From Bog-756 sp963701325 (GTDB taxonomy: Bacteria > Actinomycetota > Acidimicrobiia > Acidimicrobiales > RAAP-2), in contig OY969604.1 of the NCBI GenBank assembly GCA_963701325.1, positions 868,001 to 932,000 on the forward strand: a DNA stretch of 64,000 bases, written 5' to 3'. A program made the translations under genes and the position numbers. Shown here in pieces: positions 27,017 to 35,171 of the stretch. Under the pieces are notes generated by a model, which ran no database searches, was not told the DNA's origin, and saw nothing but the letters and a program-made list of their open reading frames with translations. The stretch's first letter is position 1. Every line of letters begins with the position of its first letter.

Positions 27017-27051
27017 GGACCTCCCCCAAAAAGGGGGCGCCCAAGCGGGAC

Positions 27052-27537
27052 TCAGAGCTTCTGTGGCCCCAGGCTCTTGACGAGATAAGTGGTACTGGTG
27101 CCCTTCTTGTAGATGCACACCTTGCCGGAGACCGCGCCACCCTTCAATCCGGTGGCAGTCCCTCCTGTGACCGAGCCAGTCTCTTGGACTTCGAGGAACT
27201 TCGTGTACCCGGTGACTGCCGGGCAGACGTTCGGCGTCACGTTCTTGTAGGTGAAGGATTCGATCGACGTCTTCCCGGTTGCCCACGTAATCGTCGCCGA
27301 CTTGTCGGTGGACGCCACCTTGGCCGTGCCTGACGTTCCCGTCTCAGTCTTGCCTGTTCCCGAACAACCAGAGATCTTCTGCGTTGACTGGTTGCCGGAC
27401 AGAGATGTACAACTCAGGGTGAGCGGAGTCGCTGAAGCAAAGCTTCCTGGAATCGCAGCCGCAGCAAAGGATGCTGAACCGGCTACTGCCGCAGCACAAA
27501 CCAACATCCGAGCTGGAAGCTTGAGTGTCCGTTGCAA
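27052..27537 (-). CDS. Small secreted protein of unknown function
   Basis: The 161-residue product begins with a clear export signal: basic N-terminus, hydrophobic stretch VCAAAVAGSASFAAAA, and a probable cleavage after AxA near residue 36. The mature part is Thr/Ser/Gly-rich with four cysteines (LSCTSL, SGCSG, NVCPA, KVCIY), which could form two disulfides. The start is TTG (27535-27537), supported by a GGGGGA box 7 bases upstream; an in-frame ATG ten codons later would cut into the signal. I do not recognise a family. Confidence 0.75.
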   Translation of the reverse strand: MQRTLKLPARMLVCAAAVAGSASFAAAAIPGSFASATPLTLSCTSLSGNQSTQKISGCSGTGKTETGTSGTAKVASTDKSATITWATGKTSIESFTYKNVTPNVCPAVTGYTKFLEVQETGSVTGGTATGLKGGAVSGKVCIYKKGTSTTYLVKSLGPQKL

Positions 27538-28047
27538 TTGAGATTCCCCCTTGTCGGAGTTGAATGAAGCCGCCGTTCGACTTCGAGATGGGATGTTCCC
27601 AGTTCACGAGATGCCAAACCTCGGTTTGAGAACTTTCTATTGCCACCAGTAGTGGCAATAGTTCTCATTGCACCTGTTGGAGACACGAGCGAGCGTCCAG
27701 CCAGCTGTCAGCGTGGCGAGCGACAACTTCTACCTGATCGGCAGCTGCTTGATTGGCTTCCGGTCCGAGGATGACAGCACCCGTGACCCGGTACGGCATT
27801 GGAGGCTGCCCCACCGAGTAGGAACGCCACCGCCTGCGCGACGGCTTCGGCGAGGCTTGGTGGTTCACATGGCGGTGCCTGCCGTTGTCCGCGTCGCTAG
27901 GCATCACGTCCTACCGGTGTCGTACGACAGGTCCAGCCGCGGAGAGTGAATCGTCAGCACCGAGCGTGGACCTACGCACCTCGAACGGCGCTTCCCAACG
28001 CAAGCCCCCGCCTTCCGGTCTAGCCTTCCCTCGGATCGGGTGATTGC
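27538..28047. other. Gene-free interval between divergent secreted-protein genes
   Basis: The 510 bases separate the divergent genes at 27052 and 28048. Short open frames on both strands lack ribosome-binding sites and family resemblance, and I do not support any as a gene. The notable element is the hairpin at 27637-27661. Confidence 0.5.
27637..27661. repeat. Perfect inverted repeat, 10-bp arms
   Basis: CTATTGCCAC and GTGGCAATAG flank a 5-base loop. GAGAACT (27628-27634) and AGTTCTC (27660-27666) add a second, partly overlapping pairing. It lies 100 bases upstream of the minus-strand secreted-protein gene. It may be an operator or an RNA hairpin in the leader. Confidence 0.6.
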
Positions 28048-29676
28048 ATGCGGAAGCTCATCCGGCAGCGTGCGAGAGGCAGGGACTCGATGTCACGAAC
28101 GAATGGCAGACACCTCGGAAGCAGGATCCTCGGAGCGGTAGCGGTCATCACATCGGCGTTGGCGATCACGATGATCGTCGGGGCAGCCGGCCGCCTCGGC
28201 AGTGCGGGTGCAACTTCCGGTACGTCAATCGAGGTCTGTAACGCAGGTCATGTGAGCGGCAGCTTCCCGTTCACCGTAGACAGCGGCCCGTCCTTCTCGA
28301 TTCAGGTGGGTCACTGTGTGATCAAGGCAGTTTCTGCGGGCGAGAACCTGGTGAAGGAACTGGTCGACTCGACCGGAACCGGCCTTCAGTCGATCAGCGT
28401 CGCGCCCGGATCTGCCAGTTTGGCGCACCAAGTCCAGAACTCGACATCGCAGGCGGGATATGCGAAGGTCAACATCGAATCGGGTGCCAGGGTGACCGTG
28501 ACCTTCACCAACGCGTCGTCCTACGGTCAGTTGAAGGTATGCAAGGTGGCTCCAGCCGGGTCGGGTCTGGTCGGTACGGCCTTCAACTTCACCGAACGGA
28601 CCGCCAATGAACTCGTCGGTCCGTTCGCCGTGGATGCTGCGACGAAACCCGACACGAGTTGCAGCGGGCTGACGAGGTATCGGGTCGGCACCAAGGTGAA
28701 CGTCTCGGAAGCGCCGACGACCGGGACCGAGGTGACCGGCATCGACGTGACAGGCGGCACCCTCGCCTCTGCGAACTACGCAGCGGGGGCCGCAACGGCA
28801 ATCGTCGGTCCGTCGACCGTCACGACCGTGGTCAACTACACCAACGGGATTGGCTTCATTGGCAGCGGAGAAATCGAAGTGTGCGTCGTGCGGGGAGACT
28901 CCAACGTGCAAGGGTCGTTCAATTTCGACCTGAGTTCGGGTGAGTGGAGCGCCAGCGTCTCGGTCACCACCAGCCAGTGCACCGAAATCGAAGTTCCCCT
29001 TGGTCAGATCACGGTCACCGAGGAGGTCAAGCCGCCCTACGACGTGAGTTCAGTTACGGCCATCCCGCAGGGTGACCTGGTGAGCGAGAACCTGGCCAAG
29101 CAGACAGGAACATTCAGTACTTCCTTCAATGCCGCGACCACGGCGGTTTTCACTGATTCAACAGCGATCGCCCAGCTCGCACCGTTCTCGGGCAGCGTTC
29201 TACCAGGCGAGTCCTTCGCCGACCAGCTACAGACCAACGGCGTCAGTCCGGTCACCTTCTCCGTGACGTCCCCTTCCCCGGCCTTCACTGTCTCGTCGAG
29301 TGGTGCCGTCTCCGCGCCGGACACGCTCGCGATTAACACCTACGTCGTCTCAGGCACGGACTCGGACAGCGTCGGTAATAGGGGAACTTGGTCGTACACC
29401 CTGACCGTCGGAGGCCCCGGACCCGTCCAGACTGCACCGACGGGGGGCACGGTCGTCGCAGGCAATCCCTTCACGTCCCAGCTGCATACGACTGGTGTGA
29501 GTCCGGTCACCTTCACCGTGACCTCGTCCCAGCCGGCATTTACCGTCTCATCGAGCGGCGCTGTCTCCGCTCCTGACGCCCTCACCCAAGGCACCTACAC
29601 CGTCTCGGGCACGGACAGCGACGCCAGGGGCAACATCGGGACCTGGAGCTTCACGCTCACGGTGACCGTGGCCTGA
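28048..29676 (+). CDS. Secreted protein with tandem Ig/cadherin-like repeats
   Basis: The 542-residue product has an export signal (LGAVAVITSALAITMIVGAA near residues 29-48). About 320 residues of prealbumin-like beta repeats follow, with recurring C-x-V or C-x-I motifs (IEVCNAG, LKVCKVAPAG, IEVCVVRG). Two ~80-residue repeats at residues 379-460 and 464-542 share VSPVTF(S/T)VTS, PAFTVSSSGAVSAPD and TWS(Y/F)TLTV. It probably sits at the cell surface in adhesion or matrix binding. The ATG at 28048 or the ATG at 28090 (MSRTNGR) could start translation; the latter has a purine-rich AGGCAGGGA upstream. Confidence 0.75.
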   Translation: MRKLIRQRARGRDSMSRTNGRHLGSRILGAVAVITSALAITMIVGAAGRLGSAGATSGTSIEVCNAGHVSGSFPFTVDSGPSFSIQVGHCVIKAVSAGENLVKELVDSTGTGLQSISVAPGSASLAHQVQNSTSQAGYAKVNIESGARVTVTFTNASSYGQLKVCKVAPAGSGLVGTAFNFTERTANELVGPFAVDAATKPDTSCSGLTRYRVGTKVNVSEAPTTGTEVTGIDVTGGTLASANYAAGAATAIVGPSTVTTVVNYTNGIGFIGSGEIEVCVVRGDSNVQGSFNFDLSSGEWSASVSVTTSQCTEIEVPLGQITVTEEVKPPYDVSSVTAIPQGDLVSENLAKQTGTFSTSFNAATTAVFTDSTAIAQLAPFSGSVLPGESFADQLQTNGVSPVTFSVTSPSPAFTVSSSGAVSAPDTLAINTYVVSGTDSDSVGNRGTWSYTLTVGGPGPVQTAPTGGTVVAGNPFTSQLHTTGVSPVTFTVTSSQPAFTVSSSGAVSAPDALTQGTYTVSGTDSDARGNIGTWSFTLTVTVA

Positions 29677-30023
29677 GTAGGTTCCAACTGGCCAGGTGGC
29701 GTACCAGGCTGGCCGACCACCAACCTTCCGTCATCAGGGTGGGTTCCGTAAAGTTCGTCTTCATCTCGGATCCTGGCGACAATGTTCCGGAGATGTCTCT
29801 GAGGCGAGAGTTGCTCACTGACCAAGTCCGCATGGCGTTGGAGTAGTGGTCCACGGAGCCACGGTCGGGCGCGGTGGTGACGGTGCTGAGGCCCGATGGC
29901 GATGCCTCAGACCGACAGCGGGTCCTCAACCAGCCCTCAATGTGTCCAACACTCCTGGATGACGTCCGACAGTCATGGTGCGGGCGCAGTCAAGGCCCTT
30001 GCTCGATGCGTCGATGAAAGAAG
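29677..30023. other. Interval without a recognised gene
   Basis: The 347 bases between the secreted repeat protein and the sigma factor hold only short frames without family resemblance. The promoter of the sigma factor operon should lie in the last 100 bases, but I see no clear consensus. Confidence 0.4.
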
Positions 30024-30527
30024 GTGATCATCCAGCACAAGTCGCCTCGAGATGCCGGAGCTCTCTACCGGGAGCTTGCGCCAGCCGTTTTAGGCTACCT
30101 GCGGGCACAGCGTGTGCCGGATCCCGAAGATCTCTTGGGTGAGGTGTTCCTCCAGGTCGCCCGAGACGTGCGGCGCGTGCGGGGCGACGAAGTAGCCGTG
30201 CGGAAGTGGGTCTTTACCCTCGCCCGCAATCGGGTCATCGACGATGCCCGACGGCGTTCTCGGCGACCGATGACCACCGGCGGATCCCTCCCGGACCGCC
30301 CTGGCGCGGATCGGGAGGAGCCACTCGAGCCGGCGTTGCTGTCTGCAATCGACCGGCTCACGCCCGAGCAGCGGGAGGTAGTTCTGCTTCGTTTCGTGGC
30401 CGACCTACCCATCGAGGCGGTTGCCCGCATCACCCGGCGCACGACCGGTGCCGTGAAGTCGCTCCAACATCGAGCCTTGGCCCAGCTGGCAAGGACCGTA
30501 TCCTCCGAAGCCCGCCAGACGCTGTAG
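30024..30527 (+). CDS. RNA polymerase sigma factor, ECF type
   Basis: The 167-residue protein has the two-domain ECF layout. Sigma-2 includes YRELAPAVLGYLRAQ, DPEDLLGEVFLQVARD and RKWVFTLARNRVIDDARRR. Sigma-4 includes LLSAIDRLTPEQREVVLLRF and an HTH with ARITRRTTGAVKSLQHRAL. The start is GTG (30024-30026), directly after a GAAAGAAGG stretch, which is unusually close for a ribosome-binding site. The next gene begins 5 bases after the stop and is the candidate membrane-tethered anti-sigma partner. The target promoter is unknown. Confidence 0.9.
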   Translation: MIIQHKSPRDAGALYRELAPAVLGYLRAQRVPDPEDLLGEVFLQVARDVRRVRGDEVAVRKWVFTLARNRVIDDARRRSRRPMTTGGSLPDRPGADREEPLEPALLSAIDRLTPEQREVVLLRFVADLPIEAVARITRRTTGAVKSLQHRALAQLARTVSSEARQTL

Positions 30528-30532
30528 GAAGT

Positions 30533-31366
30533 ATGGAAGAACACCAGTCCGTCATCGAGTCCCTGAGGACACTGGGGAAAGCACCGGTCGACCCGGTGGC
30601 AGCGAACCGCCACTTGAGCCGCATGGTCGACGTGCGTGCCCGAACCCCGTTGACCACCAAGGTCAAGGTCGGTGCGGCGTTCGGAATCGGTTTCCTCGCG
30701 GGGAGCGCCGGTCTGGCCAGCGCTGGTGCCCTGCCCGGCCCGGCCCAGAGCGTCGCCCACACGGTGCTTTCGAGTGTCGGGGTCCACGTTCCGGGGGGAC
30801 CCCAACGGTACAACGGCCCCGAGTGCGGTGGCACCTACAAGAACCATGGCCAGTACGTGCGGGCGCACACCCAGGATCCCAATGCGGGTCAGTCCCGCTG
30901 TGGAAAGCCGATTCAAGCTGGGACTGGTTCCGACTCAACGAACGCCCCGGCCACGCCGGGCAACCCTTCAACCACTGCCCCTGGAAACTCTGCAGCCACG
31001 GGCCACGGCAACCCTTCAACCACAGCGCCGGGCAACCCCTCGACCACAGCGCCGGGCCACTCTGGAACGAGGGGGCACGGCAACCCCTCGACCACAGGGC
31101 CGGGCAACTCTGGAAGCACGGGGAACGGCAACCCCTCAACCACAGCACCCGGAAACCCCTCAACCACAGCGCCGAGCAACGGCCACGGCAATACGAAGAG
31201 TCACGGTCATGCGGGCAACGGAGGCAACAACCAGTCGGGAGCTTCGGGGAATCCGGTTCCGACGACTCCAACCTCGACACCCACAGGGTTGACACCGACC
31301 ACGTCGGATTCGAGCGGTCACTCGTCTGGGCACTCACAGCCGGCTGGTCGGGTGGCACGGTCGTGA
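30533..31366 (+). CDS. Membrane-anchored protein with GNPSTTAPG repeats, possible anti-sigma partner
   Basis: The 277-residue product follows the sigma gene by 5 bases with a TAGGAAG box before its ATG. Residues 1-42 are cytoplasmic in character. Residues ~43-66 form one hydrophobic segment (VGAAFGIGFLAGSAGLASAG). A domain with two cysteines follows (ECGGTYKNHGQYV, SRCGKP), then about 80 residues of 8-residue repeats of type GNPSTTAP, and a Ser/Thr/His tail. Position and topology suit an anti-sigma factor or a surface sensor, but no zinc motif (HxxxCxxC) is present. The repeats resemble a wall-spanning linker. Confidence 0.7.
   Translation: MEEHQSVIESLRTLGKAPVDPVAANRHLSRMVDVRARTPLTTKVKVGAAFGIGFLAGSAGLASAGALPGPAQSVAHTVLSSVGVHVPGGPQRYNGPECGGTYKNHGQYVRAHTQDPNAGQSRCGKPIQAGTGSDSTNAPATPGNPSTTAPGNSAATGHGNPSTTAPGNPSTTAPGHSGTRGHGNPSTTGPGNSGSTGNGNPSTTAPGNPSTTAPSNGHGNTKSHGHAGNGGNNQSGASGNPVPTTPTSTPTGLTPTTSDSSGHSSGHSQPAGRVARS
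30959..31174 (+). repeat. 24-bp minisatellite, nine units, in frame
   Basis: Nine contiguous 24-bp units begin at 30959, 30983, 31007, 31031, 31055, 31079, 31103, 31127 and 31151. The commonest form is GGCAACCCCTCAACCACAGC plus GCCG, encoding GNPSTTAP. Alternating units are diverged (GNSAATGH, GHSGTRGH, GNSGSTGN). Unit length keeps the frame, so copy-number change would lengthen or shorten the linker only. Confidence 0.9.
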
Positions 31367-31725
31367 TCGCACCGCATGAGGCACTGGGCGTACCAGAGGA
31401 TGCATCACCTGCGGAGGTACAGAGGGCGTACCACGCTCCGGCACAGATCCTCCACTCGGATCGGTTCGCGGACGCCAGTAATGCCGTCAACGTCGAGGCG
31501 GGACGCCGAATGCAGGAGTTGGCGCGGGCCTATCAGGAGGTCAGAGACACCGGAGATCTCTGGTTTTGGGAGACTCCGTTCTGGACAAACGAGATGCGCG
31601 GAGAAGCGACGGCTGCACTTCTTGATGCTGGGATACCACACCGATGGGAGCTCGGAACACTGACCGTCCTCCTCTCCCACAGAGAGCAAGTGGACAAGCT
31701 GTTGGACGAGTTGTTCAGCGGTTGA
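31363..31725 (+). CDS. J-domain-like protein with altered HPD motif
   Basis: The 120-residue product starts with a J-domain pattern: HEALGVPEDASPAEVQRAYH, then ILHSDRF and ELARAYQEVRD. The diagnostic HPD, which stimulates Hsp70 ATPase, reads HSD at residues 31-33, so activity with DnaK is doubtful. The C-terminal 45 residues (AALLDAGIPHRWELGTLTVL ending in KLLDELFSG) resemble the small DUF2007-like signalling fold. The GTG start overlaps the previous stop (GTGA), making it the third gene of the sigma factor operon. Confidence 0.72.
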   Translation: MIAPHEALGVPEDASPAEVQRAYHAPAQILHSDRFADASNAVNVEAGRRMQELARAYQEVRDTGDLWFWETPFWTNEMRGEATAALLDAGIPHRWELGTLTVLLSHREQVDKLLDELFSG

Positions 31726-31892
31726 GAAATGGGCGGGACCCAGCGATCTCGATAGCAAGTACGTGGCGCCAACTCGTGGTGCGCTGATCCTGTGCTCAGG
31801 AGCACCTCGCTCGAGCGGCGGAACGTGCAATGAATAGCCTCTTCAGGGGGGAATTCCGGCCAAGAACAACAGCTGTCACTTGTCCGGAGGCA

Positions 31893-32057
31893 CTACCACC
31901 GATAGAAGCGGTGACTGCCCGCCGATTCACCCCGACCGATTGCGAATCCGACGAGCCACAGGACGAGAAACACCGCCGCCGCTATCCACAACAGATGCAC
32001 GGCAAATCCGGCACCGAACAACACCAAAACCAGCAGTAGCGCAAGAATCAATATCAC
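31893..32057 (-). CDS. Small hydrophobic membrane protein, 54 aa
   Basis: The reading frame runs from GTG (32055-32057) to TAG (31893-31895). It encodes two hydrophobic segments (ILILALLLVLVLFGAGFAV and LLWIAAAVFLVLWLVGFAI) with a short GRGESAGSHRFYRW tail. This is the pattern of small hydrophobic proteins widespread in actinobacteria. A GGGAGA box lies 7 bases upstream of the GTG. The DUF6458 protein gene precedes it on the same strand. Function unknown. Confidence 0.75.
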   Translation of the reverse strand: MILILALLLVLVLFGAGFAVHLLWIAAAVFLVLWLVGFAIGRGESAGSHRFYRW

Positions 32058-32108
32058 AGAAGAATCTCCCTATTCAGCACAGCTCCCGTTCGGAAGCCCG
32101 CACGTCTC

Positions 32109-32360
32109 CTAGTACGTCGAATCGACCCGACGAACAACGTTTCCCTGGCCGTCGTCCACGACGGTCCGTCTCCGACGGGTGTTCGCCGCCACGATCACGA
32201 AGATCGAGACCACGGCGCCGACGAGGCCGACGATCATCAAGATCCAGCCGACTTTGTTGACGTTGAATCCGTGTTGGTAAGGCTCCGTGAAGGCCCAGTC
32301 GAGAATGGCCCCCACTGCAAACGCGATGATGCTGGCAACAAGACCTCCAGCTCCAACCAT
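32109..32360 (-). CDS. DUF6458-like small membrane protein
   Basis: The 83-residue protein has two membrane segments (GGLVASIIAFAVGAILDWAF and VGWILMIVGLVGAVVSIFVI) joined by a loop, and a basic RRRRTVVDDGQGN tail. This is the pattern of DUF6458 proteins of actinobacteria. The ATG at 32358-32360 has an AAGGAG box 8 bases upstream. It is followed 51 bases later by another very small membrane protein. Role unknown. Confidence 0.82.
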   Translation of the reverse strand: MVGAGGLVASIIAFAVGAILDWAFTEPYQHGFNVNKVGWILMIVGLVGAVVSIFVIVAANTRRRRTVVDDGQGNVVRRVDSTY

Positions 32361-32876
32361 TGGAAGCAACTCCTTTCGTTTTTGCTGCAACGACATATGT
32401 ACCCATTGCAAGGCGAGCGAAACCAATAGCTAGGAGCGTTGTGAGTGTGAACTGGGCGTTTTCTCACATCTGAAACGTCGACGAGCGAAATGACTAATTG
32501 CATTCGCTATCAAGGGTCCATGTTTTATCCTGCAGATGCTCGGACAACTGGGGGACACACGGCGCTACTGCGCCATGGACGTGTGCGCTATCGCCGATTG
32601 GTTCGTCCCTTCCACCCTGCACTCGCTGCTCGCTCCGAGCGCCACCGCCAGTGCCCCCAGATCCTTCTCCGTCGCCGTTGATCTGAACCCCCTCAGGCAA
32701 GCGAAACGTGGTGAGCACAGTTGAGTTGTGCGACACGAGAGCGGGTCAGCTCCAGGTCACACTGAGGTCACCCGTGTGACCCGGTGTGGCCTCCTCCCTG
32801 CCCGGTGCATCTCCCACCGGTGGGCGCCGGACCGGAGCTGCAGCCTCACCCCCTCGTTTCGCAGTAGAACCTTCCC
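32361..32876. other. Gene-free interval before MFS gene, with GGTCAC repeats
   Basis: No gene is supported in these 516 bases; overlapping short frames on both strands lack family resemblance. Near the 3' end, GGTCAC occurs at 32755-32760 and 32766-32771, followed by the inverted copy GTGACC at 32776-32781. This is a possible operator about 95 bases before the MFS start. Confidence 0.45.
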
Positions 32877-34037
32877 GTGAGCTTGCGGCCGGTCGGCGTG
32901 GTCTTTGTCCTCTTTGGTCTGTTCTGGGGCGCCTGGGCTGTGGCCGCCATCGACATCGAACGATCGCTCGGATTGTCAGTGGGAGAATTCGGGCTCCTCC
33001 TCTCGGTCAGCCTGACCGGCAGCGCGGCAGCAAATGTCGTCGGGGGCGGGCTCTGTGAGCGGTTCGGGACAGCGCGGATCATCAGCCTCGCGCTCGGGAC
33101 CTGGTCCGCCTTTTTGGTCTTCGGCGCGGTCAGCCGACCTCCGGGCCTGCTCGGGCTCGCAATCGTGCTGGTAGTGGTCAGCGCCGGTCTCATCGATGTG
33201 ACCATCAACGTGGCCTCGATGACGGCGCTGGCCGATCGCCCGGGCCGATTGGTCGCGTTCCACGCCCGGTTCAATGTGGGTGCTGCAGCAGGTGCCGCCA
33301 TCTGCGGTGGTCTGTTGGCGCTGCACATCTCGTGGCGGTGGATCTGGGTCGCGGTAGCCGCAGGAGCCGTCGTTCTCGCTGTCATCTGTAGCCGCTCTCC
33401 CCTACCGGGTGCCCAGCGAGGCGAACAGGTCCCCTGGCACAGGCCTCTCGCCCTGCTGCGCCACGAGCGGCTGTTCGTGCTTGCTGGAATCTTCGCCCTG
33501 TCCGCGATGGTCGAGGGCGGCATCGACTTGTGGGGAGTGCTCTTCCTTCGGTCGAACCTCGATGCCGGCCTGTTGCTCGGGGCAGGTGGTGCAGTCTTGG
33601 GTTACTCCGTGGCGGCCGTGGCTCGCACGACGCTCGGGCCTGCCATCGGCCGGCGCGGACCGCCACGGGGAGTGGCAATGGGTGCCGGCGTCGCATCCGT
33701 CGGAACGGTGCTCCTGGCCACCGCGCAGGTGCCTGCCATGGGGGCTGCCGGACTCGTGCTGGCGGCAGGCGGCATCTCGATGTGCTGGCCCTTGCTCGTG
33801 GCCGCCGCTGGCAAGGACCGCCCCCATGGTGCCGCCGCTGTCGGTGCGGTCACCGCTGGCGGGTATGTGGGGCTGGTGGCAGGACCGGCACTCGTCGGGT
33901 GTGTGGCCAGCGCTGTCGGACTTCGCGGTGCTCTCGGCCTCCTGGCCGCTGCAGCCGCCATCGTCGCCATCGTTCCCGCGGTCCGACCGAAGCTACTGAT
34001 GGGCCGAGCAGCTGCTGCGTCGAACCGGGTGGGCTAG
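32877..34037 (+). CDS. MFS transporter
   Basis: This 386-residue protein is hydrophobic throughout, with about 12 membrane helices. Seen are the conserved loop after helix 2 (CERFGTARII, a weak form of GxxxDRxGRR), VVVSAGLIDVTINVASMTAL, and FHARFNVGAAAGAAICGGLL, resembling the YbjJ/fucose permease-like branch. Substrate unknown. The start is GTG (32877). The stop codon TAG (34035-34037) lies within the 10-bp sequence duplicated by the insertion element that follows, so the insertion happened right at the gene's end without breaking it. Confidence 0.85.
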   Translation: MSLRPVGVVFVLFGLFWGAWAVAAIDIERSLGLSVGEFGLLLSVSLTGSAAANVVGGGLCERFGTARIISLALGTWSAFLVFGAVSRPPGLLGLAIVLVVVSAGLIDVTINVASMTALADRPGRLVAFHARFNVGAAAGAAICGGLLALHISWRWIWVAVAAGAVVLAVICSRSPLPGAQRGEQVPWHRPLALLRHERLFVLAGIFALSAMVEGGIDLWGVLFLRSNLDAGLLLGAGGAVLGYSVAAVARTTLGPAIGRRGPPRGVAMGAGVASVGTVLLATAQVPAMGAAGLVLAAGGISMCWPLLVAAAGKDRPHGAAAVGAVTAGGYVGLVAGPALVGCVASAVGLRGALGLLAAAAAIVAIVPAVRPKLLMGRAAAASNRVG

Positions 34038-34040
34038 ACC
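34031..34040. repeat. Target-site duplication GGGCTAGACC of the IS element
   Basis: GGGCTAGACC occurs here and again at 35172-35181, directly abutting the two ends of the insertion element. The left copy contains the MFS stop codon. Confidence 0.8.
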
Positions 34041-35171
34041 TTCCGGACCGAGAGTCGAGGTGACAGATGGGCTCTGCGGTTGATGGTTGTCATGCTGCCT
34101 GGTTCTTCTTGTGGTTGTCGAGGATCTGATGAGGGGTGCGGCCGGCCATGTAGTCGCCGTGGTTGCGCCGGCGGTGGTGGTAGGTCACCAGCCAGGCGTC
34201 GGCTTCGGCTTGGAGCTGGCGGATCGAGGTGAAGTGACGGCGATGGAAGGCGGGCCGCCAGCACTCTTGGAGGATGGTCTGGTGGAAGCGCTCGCACACG
34301 GCGTTGTGGTTGGGCGAGCGGGCCGGGATGCGCTCGTGACGCAGTCCCTTGGCCACGAGGTGGGCCCGGAAGTTGGCAGCCACATATTCAGGACCGTTGT
34401 CGCTCAAAATTGCTCGGACCCGAACCCCGTGGCGCCGATAGGCGCGGAGCACCTGGTCGATGAAGCGCATGGTCTGGGTGTGCTGGACCGGGCCGAGCAC
34501 GATGGCGACGTACGCCCAGCGGGTGAAGACGTCGATGGCGGTGAGCTGGTACACCTTGCCCACGCCCTTGAGCTTGCCGACGTAGAAGCTGTCAACGCAG
34601 ACGAGCTCGCCCGGGCCGCCCGTGGCCAGGCAGAACCCGAAGAGCTCGTCCGTTCTCGCCGCCTCGGTCAAAAGGCCCGTCGTTGCAGCGGCGATGGCCG
34701 CGGCCCGGGCCAGACGCTTCGAGCGCTTCCCCAGGTTGTGGGCGACGAGGTGTTTTTGCACCGTCGACTTGGCGATGGAGAAGCCCTGGTCGCCGAGCCG
34801 GTCGGCGTATTGGCGACAGCCGATAGTGGGCACGGTGACCGCCAGGGTCAACAGCGCCTCGATGACGTGGGTCGGGGTGGCCTCTGGCATCTGGGGCGTC
34901 CGGCGGTCCTTCGGCATAAGAGCGTCCAAGCCGTAGCGATCGGCCAGGCCTTTCCACTCGTAGTAGCGGGTCCGGGAGATGCCGAAGACCCGGCAGGCCT
35001 CGGCGACATTGCCCACTCGGGCGGCATGGTCCAACACGGCAATGCGCCGCTGGTAGATGATCTCTGCTCGGGTCACGGTGATGGGCTCCTTGGCTCTTTG
35101 GAAGGAACCACAGAGTCCATCGCCGGACCCCTCAAGGGGGTGGATGTGCAACCTCATCCCGTGGACCGGAA
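34041..35171 (-). mobile_element. IS481-family-like insertion sequence, 1131 bp
   Basis: The element is bounded by 10-bp direct repeats. Its ends are imperfect inverted repeats about 28 bp long: TTCCGGACCGAGAGTCGAGG from 34041 and, read inward from 35171, TTCCGGTCCACGGGATGAGG. A second inverted pair lies further in (GATGGGCTCTGCGGTT at 34066-34081 against 35106-35121, 14 of 16 matching) and could be an alternative boundary. One transposase gene fills it. Intact ends, duplication and frame suggest a recent, possibly active copy. Confidence 0.8.
34090..35076 (-). CDS. IS481-type transposase
   Basis: The 328-residue protein has an N-terminal helix-turn-helix (NVAEACRVFGISRTRYYEW) and a DDE integrase core. 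The first Asp lies in ELVCVDSFYVG, the second in AILSDNGPEYVAANF, and the Glu in NHNAVCERFHQTILQE. A C-terminal YHHRRRNHGDYMAGRTPHQIL closes the family match. It starts at GTG (35074-35076) with an AAGGAG box 8-9 bases upstream. The longer open frame up to 35226 crosses the element's end and is not part of the gene. Confidence 0.93.
   Translation of the reverse strand: MTRAEIIYQRRIAVLDHAARVGNVAEACRVFGISRTRYYEWKGLADRYGLDALMPKDRRTPQMPEATPTHVIEALLTLAVTVPTIGCRQYADRLGDQGFSIAKSTVQKHLVAHNLGKRSKRLARAAAIAAATTGLLTEAARTDELFGFCLATGGPGELVCVDSFYVGKLKGVGKVYQLTAIDVFTRWAYVAIVLGPVQHTQTMRFIDQVLRAYRRHGVRVRAILSDNGPEYVAANFRAHLVAKGLRHERIPARSPNHNAVCERFHQTILQECWRPAFHRRHFTSIRQLQAEADAWLVTYHHRRRNHGDYMAGRTPHQILDNHKKNQAA

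Noticed and set aside
29595..29929. Minus-strand short frames past the secreted repeat protein
   Set aside because: They overlap the real gene's 3' end and have no motif or ribosome-binding site.
30959..31174. CRISPR array
   Set aside because: Units are contiguous without spacers, in frame in a gene, and encode a repeat protein. No other regularly spaced repeats or cas genes were seen.
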